A stretch of DNA of 64,000 nt from Mesostigma viride (Eukaryota > Streptophyta > Mesostigmatophyceae > Mesostigmatales > Mesostigmataceae). How positions within the stretch are numbered: position 1 is the first letter of the stretch; each line of letters opens with the position of its first letter. Shown in pieces: positions 8,394-18,611 of this stretch. The position numbers were made by a program, and so were the translations under genes. A model generated the notes under the pieces. That model did no database searches, was not told the DNA's origin, and saw only the letters and a list, made by a program, of their open reading frames with translations. Location: contig RPFO01000502.1 of NCBI GenBank assembly GCA_009746045.1, positions 1 to 64,000 of the forward strand, read 5' to 3'.

Positions 8394-8719
8394 GATTCCG
8401 CTGCGTCCGTATACTTTCCACTCCCATTTTTTTCCTCCGCCGTTAGAGGCGCACCGTCTGCAAACGGGTGGTCGGGAGGGAGGGGGTAAATCCCCCCCTG
8501 CCGCACCGTACACATGGCGAACGGGTCCGTAGATAGTGCGCGCGATGACGTGCACTGATTGCCCATGACGCGGTTGTCAACTATGATGTGAGGTTTAAAT
8601 CGGTCGAGCGGAACCCCGGACACGCGAGACAGCCACGCGCACGTCCTAGCCGTCATCGGTGGGGGCACCGATTTGAAATCGAGGTGCGCGTACCGCTCCA
8701 CATAATCTCTCTTCGCCAT
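8342..8719 (-). CDS. Unknown protein, 125 residues
   Basis: The start at ATG 8,719 gives MAKRDYVERYAHLDFKSVPP. The protein is mixed alpha/beta in character with RTCAWLSRVSGVPLDRFKP and a Pro-rich segment YPLPPDHPF. It is divergent from the plus-strand gene at 8,721 with a single base between the two ATGs, so both must share an overlapping promoter. It overlaps the downstream gene start by about 50 bases. No family recognised. Confidence 0.55.
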   Translation of the reverse strand: MAKRDYVERYAHLDFKSVPPPMTARTCAWLSRVSGVPLDRFKPHIIVDNRVMGNQCTSSRALSTDPFAMCTVRQGGIYPLPPDHPFADGAPLTAEEKNGSGKYTDAAESCRRPYHSLQSPIKTEW

Positions 8720-8720
8720 T

Positions 8721-8984
8721 ATGAAGATGATTCGAGAATTGGTGTACGTTTTTATCAAGGGGATGATGGCCGACTCCATGATATGCGGAGAGATCACGGA
8801 CAGCCAGCGAGAGGAGGTCAACAAGTTCATCCACCGTATCACGCATCTACCGGGGTCTGTCGTGAGGGAGGCGGTCGACAAGGCGGTGGGCGAGCTGGAC
8901 AAACTCGAGTGCCCCCCGACGGACCACATCTCTTTTTCGGACTGGTTCACGACCGAGGTCTGCTCCCGGCTCGTGTTAAATTAA
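8721..8984 (+). CDS. Unknown small protein, 87 residues
   Basis: The open frame begins MKMIRELVYVFIKGMMADSM and continues with an acidic, helical sequence (DSQREEVNKFIHRITHL, AVDKAVGELDKLECP). It ends 22 bases before the next gene on the same strand. The divergent partner starts one base away on the other strand. No domain recognised. The N-terminal hydrophobic stretch is too short and charged for a confident membrane anchor. Confidence 0.6.
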   Translation: MKMIRELVYVFIKGMMADSMICGEITDSQREEVNKFIHRITHLPGSVVREAVDKAVGELDKLECPPTDHISFSDWFTTEVCSRLVLN

Positions 8985-9006
8985 CCTCTCCGTACTGGTA
9001 GTAGAT

Positions 9007-9463
9007 ATGTCCAACCTTCAAGCGACCAATCCCCTTTCGCTCGCGCCCGGCCAGATGACCCACCGCGTTCTCATCACCGGCACCAACAGGCCGGGGGAGA
9101 CCACGTTCACGCTGCCGGCGCCGGTGCTGAACGTGGAGACATGCAGGGTCGTGTACGCCCAGATCCCCGCCACCGCCACGACGACGAGCGCGGTCAGACT
9201 CAAACTGGGAGACCGCGAGGTGGAGAAAGTGCAGACCGCCATCCCCACCGCGATGGCCAACAAGAAGACTACTTCGGCGGCAAGGCACACTTCTTCGTCG
9301 TCCCAAACGGCGTGGAGATCTACCAGCCACAATCGCCCATGGACGACTCCGCCGCCTTCACGCCACACCTCGTAAGCGTGCCCACCGTCACCGTGGAGAT
9401 CTACGCGATACCGTCGCCCACGAGGGAGCTTCTGGACCTCGGGGGGACACGTTTGCCATCTTG
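9007..9463 (+). pseudogene. Virion-type small structural-like protein, broken
   Basis: It begins MSNLQATNPLSLAPGQMTHR. The sequence is rich in beta-strand and Thr/Val/Pro (ETTFTLPAPVLNVETCRVVY, then FVVPNGVEIYQPQSP, VPTVTVEIYAI, FAILLELASRRR). The alternation of short strands resembles small giant-virus virion proteins, but I cannot name a family. It reads in more than one frame with about one or two breaks. It directly precedes the long fibre-like gene on the same strand, which supports a structural role (inference). Confidence 0.45.
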
Positions 9464-9548
9464 CTGGAGCTCGCCTCCAGACGCAGGTGATCCGATTTTT
9501 CGCTTCGGTTGAAAAAAAAAAGCTAAAACTATACTATACACGTTCTCC

Positions 9549-11938
9549 ATGGCCACCCTCTGCGAAAACCTCGGAGCCTCGAAGTTGCGCCGTGTGCTCG
9601 CGAACGAGATCCTGGGAGACACCGCGACCGGCGCGAGTGTCAAGGACCTCACCATCCAGGCGCAGGACAAGATCGTCATCAAGCCCAATGCCGGACAGGG
9701 ATCCAGTGTCTCCAAGCTCGTCACCGTCCTCGGCAACACCAACATCTCCGGGACCCTGACGGTCGGCGCGCTGGACTTCTCCGGGGCAGCCCAGATTGAG
9801 GCAGTGCAGATTGACGGAAGCGACATCTCCACCGCCAACAACGTGCTGTCCCTCGCCGCGGCCCAGAGCGTGCGCGTCGAGGATGTGGTGTTCACCAACA
9901 ACCAGATGGCGCCGGCAAGCAACACCAACCTCGTGCTCTCCGCGGGTGCCACCTCCTCCGTCGTCGTGGAGGGCGTCACCGTCACCGACAACGCCGTCAG
10001 CACGTTGTCCGGCACCCTCACCCTTGCCGCCCAGTCGGGGACTGTGCAGGTCGAGAACGTCACGTTCACTGATGGAGCGGTCGACACCTCCGCCGGCCCC
10101 CTTACGCTGGCGTCCGCCGCCGGCACCGTGCAGGTGGAGAACGTCATCTTCACCGACTCCGCCCTCACCGCCTCCTCGGATGCCAACATCTCGATCACCG
10201 CCGGTGCCACCTCCTCCGTGGTCCTCGAGAACGTGACCGTCACTGACAACACCGTCAGCACGTCCGCCAATGGCCTCTCCCTCACGTCCGCCGCTGGCAC
10301 CGTGCAGGTCGAGGATGTCGTGTTCACTGACGCGGCCCTGACCGTCGCCAGTGGTGACCTGTCTATCACTGCCGGCACCGGCTCTTCCGTCGTCCTCGAG
10401 AACGTGACCGTCGCCGACAATGCCGTCAGCACCTCTTCCGGTGCCCTCACTCTGGCGTCCGCCGCCGGCACCGTGCAGGTCGAGGATGTCGTGTTCACCG
10501 ACGCGGCCCTCGCCCCGTCCACCGATGTTGACATCTCCATCACGGCCGGCGCCACCAAGTCCGTCATCCTCGAGAACGTCAAGGTCACCGACAACACCGT
10601 CAGCACCAGCGCCAACAGCCTCTCAATCACGTCCGCGGCCGGCACCGTGTCCGTCGAGGATGTCACCTTCACCGACAGCGCCCTCTCCACCGCCAACAAT
10701 GTCATCTCCCTGGACGCCGCCGTCTCCGTCGACCTCAAGAAGGACCTCGTGCTCACCTCCACCGCCGGTGGCAGTGGCAAGATCACCACCTCGGCCGGCG
10801 ACCTGCAGCTGACCTCCACGTCCGGCATCATCAAGATCACCGGCGAGCTGCAGGTAGATGGCCCACTCAACAGCGTCACCACCACCGAGACCAACCTCCG
10901 CATTGAGGACAAGACCCTGACACTCGGAAACGGGGCCACCGACAACACCAAGTCCGACGCCGGCGGTGTCTTCATGGCCGGCAACGCGAGCTACGGCTCC
11001 CGTGCCATGACCTGGCACATGGGTGCGGGCGAGGCATCCCAGGACAAGGGCGACAACACCGGTTCGTACTGGCATTTCGAGGGCGGGCAGCTGCTGTTCT
11101 CCCGCACCATCGCCCAGGCCGACCGGTACGCCCCCGGCACCAACGTCCTGCTGTCGACCCTCGCTTCCGGTGCCGATGACACGCGCTGGGAGTTCACCTC
11201 GGCACCACGTCCGAGGTGGGTGCCAAGGTAGTGACCCTCAACGGTGGCGCGGCCGTCTCCAATGGTGTGCTGAAGGTCAACGATTCCGGAAGCCAGAGCG
11301 GGTCGTGCGCGTCGTCGATGCCCACCGGCACCTTCAGCATCATCACCAAGATCACTCCCAAGGCCGACCTTTCCAGCTCCGTCGCCAACGGTCTCGTTCT
11401 GCTGTCGTACGCGGGTGCCGGCGCCACCACCACCGTCACGGTCACCAACGCCGGTCACGTCACCGTGTCTGACGGCACCGCGAGCGCTGAGAGCACCTAT
11501 AGCATTCTGAGCACAGAGTCCTTCACGCTGGCTCTGGTCCGTGACGGCACTTCGACCATGGTGTACTTGAACGGCGCCTCGGTCGCCGTCATTGCCACCT
11601 CCGTGGACGTCGGCGCCTCCCCCACGCTGACCCTGGGACCGGGCAAGAACCAGGCCGGGTATGCCATCTGGTACGACGATGTCCGCGTGAACGCCGCCGC
11701 CATCACCGCCGCTAACACCCAGCTGTACGGTTGGAAGGAGATGTACGCCGCGGATCAGGTCGTCACGTACGGATTCCGCATCGGCAGCGACGAGAGCATG
11801 CAGCTCGTCAAGGTGCGAGGGTCTGGCTCTCACAGCCGCGCCCTCATGAAGCCGGCCCCGAACACGATCACCTCCAGCAACAGCATGGGCGCCATCGGCA
11901 CGACCACGCTGGACGTGGTGTCGGAGTCGCTCAACTAG
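9549..11938 (+). pseudogene. Long fibre/adhesin-like repeat protein with LamG-like end
   Basis: About 795 codons. The N-terminus has KDLTIQAQDKIVIKPNAG, shared with the paralogue at 21,592-24,291. Residues about 60-430 are beta-solenoid-like repeats of about 23-45 residues built on the pattern SSVVLENVTVTDN...VSTS....LSLTSAAGTVQVEDVVFTD. A conserved block TWHMGAGEASQDKGDNTGSY follows. The last 220 residues resemble a concanavalin/laminin-G fold (GTFSIITKITP, LALVRDGTSTMVYLNG, YAIWYDDVRV) and end MYAADQVVTYGFRIGSDES. This is typical of fibre or attachment proteins of large viruses. A poly-A/AT tract and TATACTATACA lie just before the start. It carries about one break. Confidence 0.7.
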
Positions 11939-12081
11939 AGTGTTGGATAGTGTGATGTAGGTTTCTATGTAGCACTCACCCCTTAACACAATGCACTTGT
12001 TGGTATGTTTGCATGTGTGGCTGAATGAATTGTCCGTCGCGCTTATCGTGTAATGATTATGATTTATAATAATAAACCATC

Positions 12082-12155
12082 GTGCTGGTAGCCCAGTTGG
12101 TCAGGGCGTCAACCTTATGAGTTGAAGGTCGCGGGATCGAGACCCGCCCAGCACA
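12082..12155 (+). tRNA. tRNA-Ile (anticodon UAU)
   Basis: A 74-nt cloverleaf. The acceptor stem is GTGCTGG with CCAGCAC (7 bp). The D arm is GCCC-AGTTGGTCA-GGGC. The anticodon arm is TCAAC-CTTATGA-GTTGA with TAT at positions 34-36. The variable region is AGGTC, the T arm GCGGG-ATCGAGA-CCCGC, and the discriminator A. No CCA is encoded and there is no intron. UAU reads the AUA codon. It stands between the fibre-like gene and a Cys-motif gene, in the same direction, within the virus-like block. tRNA genes are common in giant viruses. Confidence 0.93.
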
Positions 12156-12191
12156 ATTACAAATAAAAATGCGTGCATATATGTGCCCGTT

Positions 12192-12701
12192 ATGAAGAAA
12201 CGATCAGGCAGGTGCACGGCCAGGACGACACGCGGCCCTCGGTGCCGATTTAAGCCCTTGTTCGGCTCTCTGTGTGGCGTGCATGCCCGCGCGGTACACG
12301 CAAAGAGGCACCCCATGCGCGCGATCCGAGAAGAAGATCCTCCCATCCATTTCCCCCCCCGATGGCACGATGATGACAGGTACGAAGAGATGATGGCGGC
12401 CGAACGCGTCACGGAACAGATCAACAGCGGATCCAATACCTCCGCATGGAACGACAACGACGCTCGTGAGCTGGCCCGTCAAGCGCCAGAGCTGAAACGT
12501 CTCATCACTGCCGACGAAGAAAGGGCGGGCGAAGAAAGACGACGGAACCAGGCGAACAGAGACCGACTGCTACAACAGCGGCCGGACTTGGAGCACCAGA
12601 TCGAGTCGTGGTTCTTGCACAACGATTTCGAGATGAGGAAGAAATACAACGATAAACACAAGCGGATGCTCCTCCGCGAAGGATTCCCCGCCCCCAGGTA
12701 G
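12192..12701 (+). CDS. Cys-motif family protein with long helical tail
   Basis: A 169-residue frame starts at ATG 12,192 (MKKRSGRCTARTTRGPRC), with a following GSLCGVHARA. The signature C-x8-C-x9-C-x2-H is that of the in-window family. Residues about 60-150 are strongly charged and probably coiled coil (DEERAGEERRRNQANRDRLL, QQRPDLEHQIESW, FEMRKKYNDKHKRMLL). It begins 36 bases after the tRNA. The first ATG of this region, at 12,181, is in another frame and stops at once. No enzymatic domain is seen. It may be a nucleic-acid- or protein-binding adaptor (inference). Confidence 0.65.
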   Translation: MKKRSGRCTARTTRGPRCRFKPLFGSLCGVHARAVHAKRHPMRAIREEDPPIHFPPRWHDDDRYEEMMAAERVTEQINSGSNTSAWNDNDARELARQAPELKRLITADEERAGEERRRNQANRDRLLQQRPDLEHQIESWFLHNDFEMRKKYNDKHKRMLLREGFPAPR

Positions 12702-12791
12702 ACCTCAGCCACCACCAGTACGACCTCGCATATAGTCGGGGTGCGTATAAACGGGCCATAATCATTTCTCACCCAATATCACGAGCATACC

Positions 12792-14012
12792 ATGTCCTCC
12801 CGTTCGCCCATCGTCATAAAGGACGAAATGGACACGGAGCCGCGGCGACCGACCCTGAGTGGTGCACCTGGTGCGGGATGGTGCGAGGTCGCGGCACTTC
12901 CGCAACCCAAACTGGACGTCGACCGCAAGACGCTGGCGAGGCTCGTGTGCGAGTTCGTGGGGACCTGTCTGGCCCCCTCCTCCCACATGGTGGACTGGCC
13001 GTTCGTAAAGACCGGACTGTCGCCCGCCTTCGACTCGTTCCTGGATATGAAGGGACACCCCCCTTACGACATGGACGTGCTGGCCGCGGTGGACGCCGGC
13101 GGAAAGACCGAAGAGGCGCGCATGTGGGTGTCGATCCTGTCCGCCAAGGGGGGCATCCTCGCGCGCGTGTCAGCCCCGGCGTACGTCACGGAGGCCCCGA
13201 ACAACTGGCACTGGCTGCAAAACGTGGCCATCGTGTCGCCCCTGCCCAGACCCGGTCGCGAGCTCCCGCCCTTTCCCGTCTGGTTCGACGGGGACAAGTA
13301 CTTTGCCGGGAGGGATGCGGCGAACAGCAAGAAGGAATGCGACAATGGATGGTCAAGTACGCCGCCGAACACGGCCTCTTCACGGATATCACCGACGCGG
13401 AGGACGCGTTCCTCGAGGAGTGTCACGGGTTCCCCGAAATCGAGTTGGGATCTCAAGGGACTCCGCCAAGTCCGCTCGCACATCCTCAAGGAGGGCGGGG
13501 CGGCGCCCGTGTGGATGAACACGTGGATAAGGGAGATCAGGGAAAAGATAACGGGCTCCTTCAGCAAGGCGCAAGGGTCCTCCCACAAGTGGAGGCCCAA
13601 AGACGACCCTCACGCCGACGCGCTCACGGCCAGGCTCGGATGGAGATCGGCCCAGGAGGAAGAGAGCGACATCGGGGCGGACGCGGACCGCCACGACAAC
13701 GACGGAGAACCAGCGCTGGACATTAGCAACCTGGCCAGCATGATGCGGCTGTTCCTCACCCACAGCGACCTGGTCGTGCTGAAGCCGGAAGGTTTCGTCC
13801 CCCTGTCCGAGTTTCGCAGGATGTTCTTTGTAGATTTCCTGGGACACAAGTCCACGTTCACCAAGCGCGTGACGTCCGGGCTCGTAGCGGACCTCCTGGG
13901 GCCGTACGGCGGGCAGATCACGGGCAACGTGCGCATGGCCGACGACCCCAGCGGCCGCCGCACAGTGTGGGTCACGGGGGTCAGCAGGAGGGTTGGCATG
14001 TGTGCCAAATAA
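12792..14012 (+). CDS. Unknown 406-residue protein
   Basis: One open frame starts at MSSRSPIVIKDEMDTEPRRP. Residues 1-185 look like a globular domain rich in Trp/Pro (VDWPFVKTGL, NNWHWLQNVAIVSPL, PVWFDGDKYF). The segment around 190-225 is low-complexity Ser/Arg and unlike its surroundings. The last 110 residues (ISNLASMMRLFLTHSDLVVL, PLSEFRRMFFVDFLG, TFTKRVTSGLVADLLG, VWVTGVSRR) resemble the winged-helix-like tails often seen in giant-virus proteins, a weak similarity. It is preceded by a 90-base gap and followed by 200 bases without a gene. No function assigned. Confidence 0.6.
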   Translation: MSSRSPIVIKDEMDTEPRRPTLSGAPGAGWCEVAALPQPKLDVDRKTLARLVCEFVGTCLAPSSHMVDWPFVKTGLSPAFDSFLDMKGHPPYDMDVLAAVDAGGKTEEARMWVSILSAKGGILARVSAPAYVTEAPNNWHWLQNVAIVSPLPRPGRELPPFPVWFDGDKYFAGRDAANSKKECDNGWSSTPPNTASSRISPTRRTRSSRSVTGSPKSSWDLKGLRQVRSHILKEGGAAPVWMNTWIREIREKITGSFSKAQGSSHKWRPKDDPHADALTARLGWRSAQEEESDIGADADRHDNDGEPALDISNLASMMRLFLTHSDLVVLKPEGFVPLSEFRRMFFVDFLGHKSTFTKRVTSGLVADLLGPYGGQITGNVRMADDPSGRRTVWVTGVSRRVGMCAK

Positions 14013-14211
14013 TGCCCCGTCGGAGAGGACATGTGGATTTAGACAGCGTGCGAGAGCGACGGAAGAAGGAGCATTATTGCAACCCAAGTGACGCACATGC
14101 GCGTGATTAATTCTCCTGTGTAATACTAAACAAAAGAATGTATCACTCCACAAGGTCGAGGCTGTTGAAAGCAGGTAAAAAACAGGCAGCTGAAGATGCA
14201 GGTTTAATAAG
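14013..14211. other. Intergenic, no gene seen
   Basis: Two hundred bases, AT-richer than the flanks (ACTAAACAAAAGAATGTATC near 14,130). Probably the promoter region of the next gene; nothing further recognised. Confidence 0.4.
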
Positions 14212-15116
14212 ATGATCGCGGACACTGACGCGTTCATAAGAGAATTGGAGGGTGGCGGTGAGCACACTTCATGGAGGGCCCCAAAGGACACGAAGTCAAA
14301 AAAAAAATCTGCGCGCTTAGGTACGATACATACAGGCAGCAAAATGGTGCGAGTAAAGCAGACACCGGTGGTGGTGGTCAGCGACCGGGTTACGAGAAGT
14401 GGAGTCCGAAGGATAGTCCCCGATGCCGTCCCCCCCGATGACTACCCCATGGCCATTCCCATCCCCATGGCCAGGGCCATCCCCGTGACCCCAGCCGCGC
14501 CCGTGCGTGTTGCCCCTTCCCGCCGGCGCCTAAGACCCGACGAGCGCATCGCGAGGATATTGGCCTTTGCGAACAGGGCGGGGTGGAAACCTAGGCCTGC
14601 CATGCGCGATGGGCTTCAAATGAAGCACCTGAGGGAGTGGATGGCCACAAAAGGCATGAAACGCGTCCCACCAAAGTGTCCTACAAGCTGGGCGGCACTG
14701 AAGAGGCGTCGTGACAAGAAGCAGTGTCTCAAAACGTCTCTGCCGAGGAAACCCAGGAAGAAGCGCCCGGCCAAGCGCAAGACGTGCATTCAACTGGCGA
14801 GGACGTACCCCCCAGCAACGCCCTGAGGCGCCGATGGAGCAACGGACAGTGTAAACGTGTGCGTTCTTCCATGGTGGATAAGTACCGTGCCAGAAACCCC
14901 GGCAGTCGGACGATCCCCCACATGTTTCTGCATCAGCTACCCGATAAACGACGGGGACAGTCGTGCAGGGAACTGGGAGAGAAGTACCCGCCACCCCGTG
15001 AGCTGATGCGCCGATGGGGCCTGGGCCAGTGTAAGGGTGTGCGGGATTCCATGTACAGCCGGTGGAAGGGCGAGAACCCCGACACGAGGCCCAACATTAT
15101 CTGGGGGGCGATGTAA
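14212..15116 (+). pseudogene. Two-module basic protein with RW..QCK repeats, broken
   Basis: The N-terminal part is basic with a Pro/Met-rich linker. Residues about 105-155 carry module A (ERIARILAFANRAGW, HLREWMATKGMKRVPPK), also found in the OTU-protease gene downstream (MAARLAEYATRTGY, DLRAWMKQVGMARIP). The C-terminal part has two copies of module B: ALRRRWSNGQCKRVRSSM and ELMRRWGLGQCKGVRDSM, each preceded by a Cys and followed by an aromatic-rich Y-R-x-x-N-P. Module B recurs in the next two genes. It reads in more than one frame with about one break. Function unknown; no family known to me. Confidence 0.6.
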
Positions 15117-15188
15117 AAAGAGGTGCGATAATGAAGTGCATAAAAAATACGGGCGGGCTAATTTTATCTAGCGTACAGTAAAGCATAT

Positions 15189-16817
15189 ATGGATTGCCAG
15201 CACCTTTCGCTGGCGACGCTGAAGAAGAGGTGGAAAGCCAACCAGTGCAAACATTACACCATGAAGATGGCGGAGAGGGACGGAAAGGTAAAGCCGCCAA
15301 AGCGAAGACTCGCTCAGGGAGGGGCACCCGCACGGTCGAGGGCCCCAGGGCCGGCGCGCGCGGAGGCCGTCCTAGCCTACCCATTAACCCCTGTCGAAAC
15401 AGAAGCGGCGGGGGGGTACGAGGGCCTGCAGCGCCGGTGCCGGTGGTGATGCCGGTTCGAGCGCCCGTGCCGGCGGTGGTGCCGGTTCGAGCGCCCGTGC
15501 CGGCGGTGGTGCCGGTTCGAGCGCCGGTGCCGGTCGTGGTGCCGGTTCGAGCGCCCGTGCCGGCGGCGGCCCCCGCGAAGGCGCCACGCGCGAAGAAGCC
15601 GCGCCCGAAGAAGCGGTGTGACCAGCTCAAGCCCCGTGCCCTGAAGACCAGGTGGGCCGTCAACGAGTGTATCCCCGAACGAGAAAAGATGATAGCGGAA
15701 TACGGAGCGGACCACCCGCTAGTGCGCATCCCCAAGCGAAGGGCGCCCGCAGACCCCGCCGCGATGGCCGCCAGACTCGCCGAGTACGCAACACGGACCG
15801 GGTACGCCGACAAGCACCAGTCGCCGCCAGCGACTCTCAAGGACCTGCGGGCGTGGATGAAACAGGTCGGGATGGCGCGCATCCCCGCCAAGAAAAATGC
15901 GAAGAGGGGCGGTCCTCCACAAGCCCCTCGCGCCAAGAAGGCGAGGAAGGAGGACGACGACGCCGTCTCGATGATGTCGTTCGCCCTCTCCGATGGCGAA
16001 AGTGTGCAAGCAGAGGACATCGCTCCGTCTCCGCCCCCGTTTCCCCGCCCGCCCCCGCCCGCCGCAGATTTGCCCCAGGAACAGGACGTTGTCGTAAAGA
16101 CCAAGGTGCCCTCGCCGACCGCAATAGTGTACTATCCCGAGATAATGCCCGAGGTGGACGTACGCGTAGTGTTTGACAAGCCTCAATCTAACAAATACGA
16201 TATCGCGTTCAAACGCAATGTTGAAGGCGATGGCAATTGCTTTTGGTACTCGTTTGTTGTCAGCAGGGCGTTCCAAACGAATACCCGTATCGATCAGAAA
16301 GCCATTCAGCAGGAATCTGAGCGTTTTAAACGCGGTCTGTCGAGTAAGTTACGGCACTATCTAAAAAACCGGGAGAAGTTGGGGATTATGAACGTCGACC
16401 GTTTTAATCGTAAAAATGACGCGCAGTTGCGTAAGGAGATGACAAGCATGTTGCAAGATGGCGAATGGGCAGACGATAGCATGATGGCTCTATTCGCGTA
16501 TCACGCCAAAACGGACATCCACACCTTTACCGCGACCCCCACACGTGGCGGGAAATACGTGCTGAGGCACATGTTGCTGCCCGGGGGGGAGGCAGGATGT
16601 CGAGAGGGCGGAAAGGGAACACGGGTCGTGGAGGTCGGAAAATGAGCCAGTGTACATATTTTTCCATCGCGACCATTACCAGGCGTTGATACCTAGATCG
16701 TGGATAACACCCGGTGCCGGTATGGTAGGCGAGCAGCCCCGCGCCAAGGTGGCGACGCCGGTAGCGGACGGGATGGCCGTGCGCAAGGCCCCCCCCCCAC
16801 CCGGTGTCCTTGAATAA
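15189..16817 (+). pseudogene. OTU-type cysteine protease with RW..QCK modules, broken
   Basis: The N-terminus has module B (CQHLSLATLKKRWKANQCKH). Then comes a Pro/Ala/Val-rich linker with a 30-bp tandem repeat (15,447-15,560), a second module B (CDQLKPRALKTRWAVNEC) and module A (DLRAWMKQVGMARIPAK). The C-terminal 150 residues are an OTU domain, with NVEGDGNCFWYSFV holding the catalytic Asp and Cys. The His block HRDHYQALIP is recognisable before the end of the locus. OTU proteases remove ubiquitin and occur in many giant viruses and nairoviruses. The copy is broken, with about two breaks. Confidence 0.75.
15447..15560. repeat. 30-bp tandem repeat coding for Pro/Val/Ala linker
   Basis: The unit GTGCCGGTTCGAGCGCCCGT, with GCCGGCGGTG between copies, occurs about four times and encodes the linker of the OTU-protease gene. 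Confidence 0.75.
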
Positions 16818-17127
16818 AAGGAAAACGTGCAGAGAGCTGGCCGAGGAAAAGGACATAAAGGGACTTTCGAAGAGGTTCAATTCTGGCTTGTGCGAGGGGG
16901 GTACACGTTGGCAGAGTACCAGCGCTTTGTTCAGAAACAAAAACTGATCGATCTCCTCAAACGACCTCGAGCCCTCGAGGTTGACATACTCTCCGAAAGC
17001 GGAAGTTCTGAAGCAGACGAGGGCGCTCCACAAGGCCCGGACCCGGACTTCAACCCCGGACCCGGATTGTCGAAGGAGTTCATGGAGGAGAACGTGATGG
17101 GCGTGGATAGAAAAGGGCCATACTTGA

Positions 17128-17652
17128 TGTCTGAGGTTATGCCCACCTCTTGCCGTGTATTTATGCTAGGTAGTCTAGCCGTGTGCTATTCCAACTTATC
17201 GCATCACATTTTATATAGTGGCGAGTGAGATATTTAGTGCCGATGGTCCTATTCCGGCACTGAGCGTGCAATATGTGTGGCGATAATTAGAGTGGCCGTA
17301 CCTATGTCCACGTCATGATGCGCCTGCACCTGTGCGCAGTACTTTCTAGAATGTGCACCGTATGCATGCATTCGACACCACTAGTGATGCTGACCTGTCA
17401 TTTGTGCCAGCCGTTAGATTGTCGCCAAGGGTAGTGCCGACCCCATGCCACCGTGCATGATTTTAGGGTTGGCAACTCCACGAACTCTCCCTTTTTTCCT
17501 TGCTAGCAAGTGACGATGTAGCAATTTAGGCTAATGGCTGCCCGATGGCAAGGGCAATGCCATAGCCGTGCTGCCAATATGCGTTAATTAATTCTAATGA
17601 ATTACGTCAATTATCATGTTGACCAAGTAACGCATTATACATATTTTAAACA
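17128..17652 (+). repeat. 5' LTR of element A
   Basis: 525 bp, TG...CA ends, paired with 18,612-19,136; no difference seen by eye. Confidence 0.93.
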
Positions 17653-18611
17653 TGGTATCGGAGCTGATGGTTCATGGTCTTTCAGCCTTTGCCTGGCGAG
17701 CATTATTTTCTTCCCACCTCGAGGACGAGGTGTGCTTGCATCGCCGGCACTTTCGTTGGAGTTTCGCCTTTGCGCGAGTCTGGCCACGGCCGTTGTAGTC
17801 CGCCAAGCCATTTACGAGGACAGCGCAGCTAGCACTTGGTGCCGCTGGCGTTGCTGCCAGCAGACCTGGATTCGGTGTGTTGCATATATTTGCGTAAAAC
17901 AGATTCGTGAGCACACCCGCAGCTGCCAGTGTGCATGGTGTGCAAGCGTTGACGCTGGGTGCCTGAAGTCCGTGTTTGGTTCTGGGCGGGGACAGCCAAC
18001 TTTTTTCATTTTTTCGACGACAGCAAATTTTTTGTTCCGGATGCTGATTCCGCTGCTGGCACAGTGAGCCGTGAGGCTTCGAGCCCATTTTCGCAGAGTC
18101 TACGAGCTGATATCGCCTTGTATGGCAAGCGGCATTGATCCGCTAGACTTTTATACTCGACTTTTTATGTCGAGCGCCCAGTGCCTGCCCGAGAGCCACG
18201 TGCCGTGAGCCTAGTGCCGGGAGAGCCCGTAAGAGCCGCTGAGCCAGGAGCCGCCGAGCCAAGGAGCCTAGAGCCAAGAGCCAGGGGGTGTATGAGCCGA
18301 GCGCCTTTTGTCGAGATTTCGTTGATAATCAGTTCGGATTTTTTATGACCTGCCGGCCATTGTTTTTTGTCATAGTTGAGCTAGTCCTTTGTTGGCCGTT
18401 GACCTGAAAGGACCTTCTCCTTGAGGGGGGGTGCCTGATTCCCCATCTTTCTTGCTGGTACTGAGTTTGAACCTCCTTATCCCCACCATGGTTAGCCGTG
18501 TAAGGGGGGTATGCCAGGGTGTTTTGTACCCGGCTATCCTACCTAGTTATTGAGGGGGGAGAGGAAGGAGTGTCATGTTTCTTTTGAGCACGCATGAGCT
18601 GTGCAAGGGGG

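Noticed and set aside
9401-10984. 527-codon minus-strand open frame
   Set aside because: Exact antisense of the beta-repeat core of the fibre-like gene; its periodic Val/Ser/Thr pattern mirrors the sense repeats.
13389-14342. 317-codon minus-strand frame
   Set aside because: Overlaps the 406-residue gene antisense; no motif and poor start context.
15097-16104. 335-codon minus-strand frame with repeated Thr-Gly-Ala
   Set aside because: Antisense of the Pro/Val/Ala linker repeats of the OTU-protease gene.
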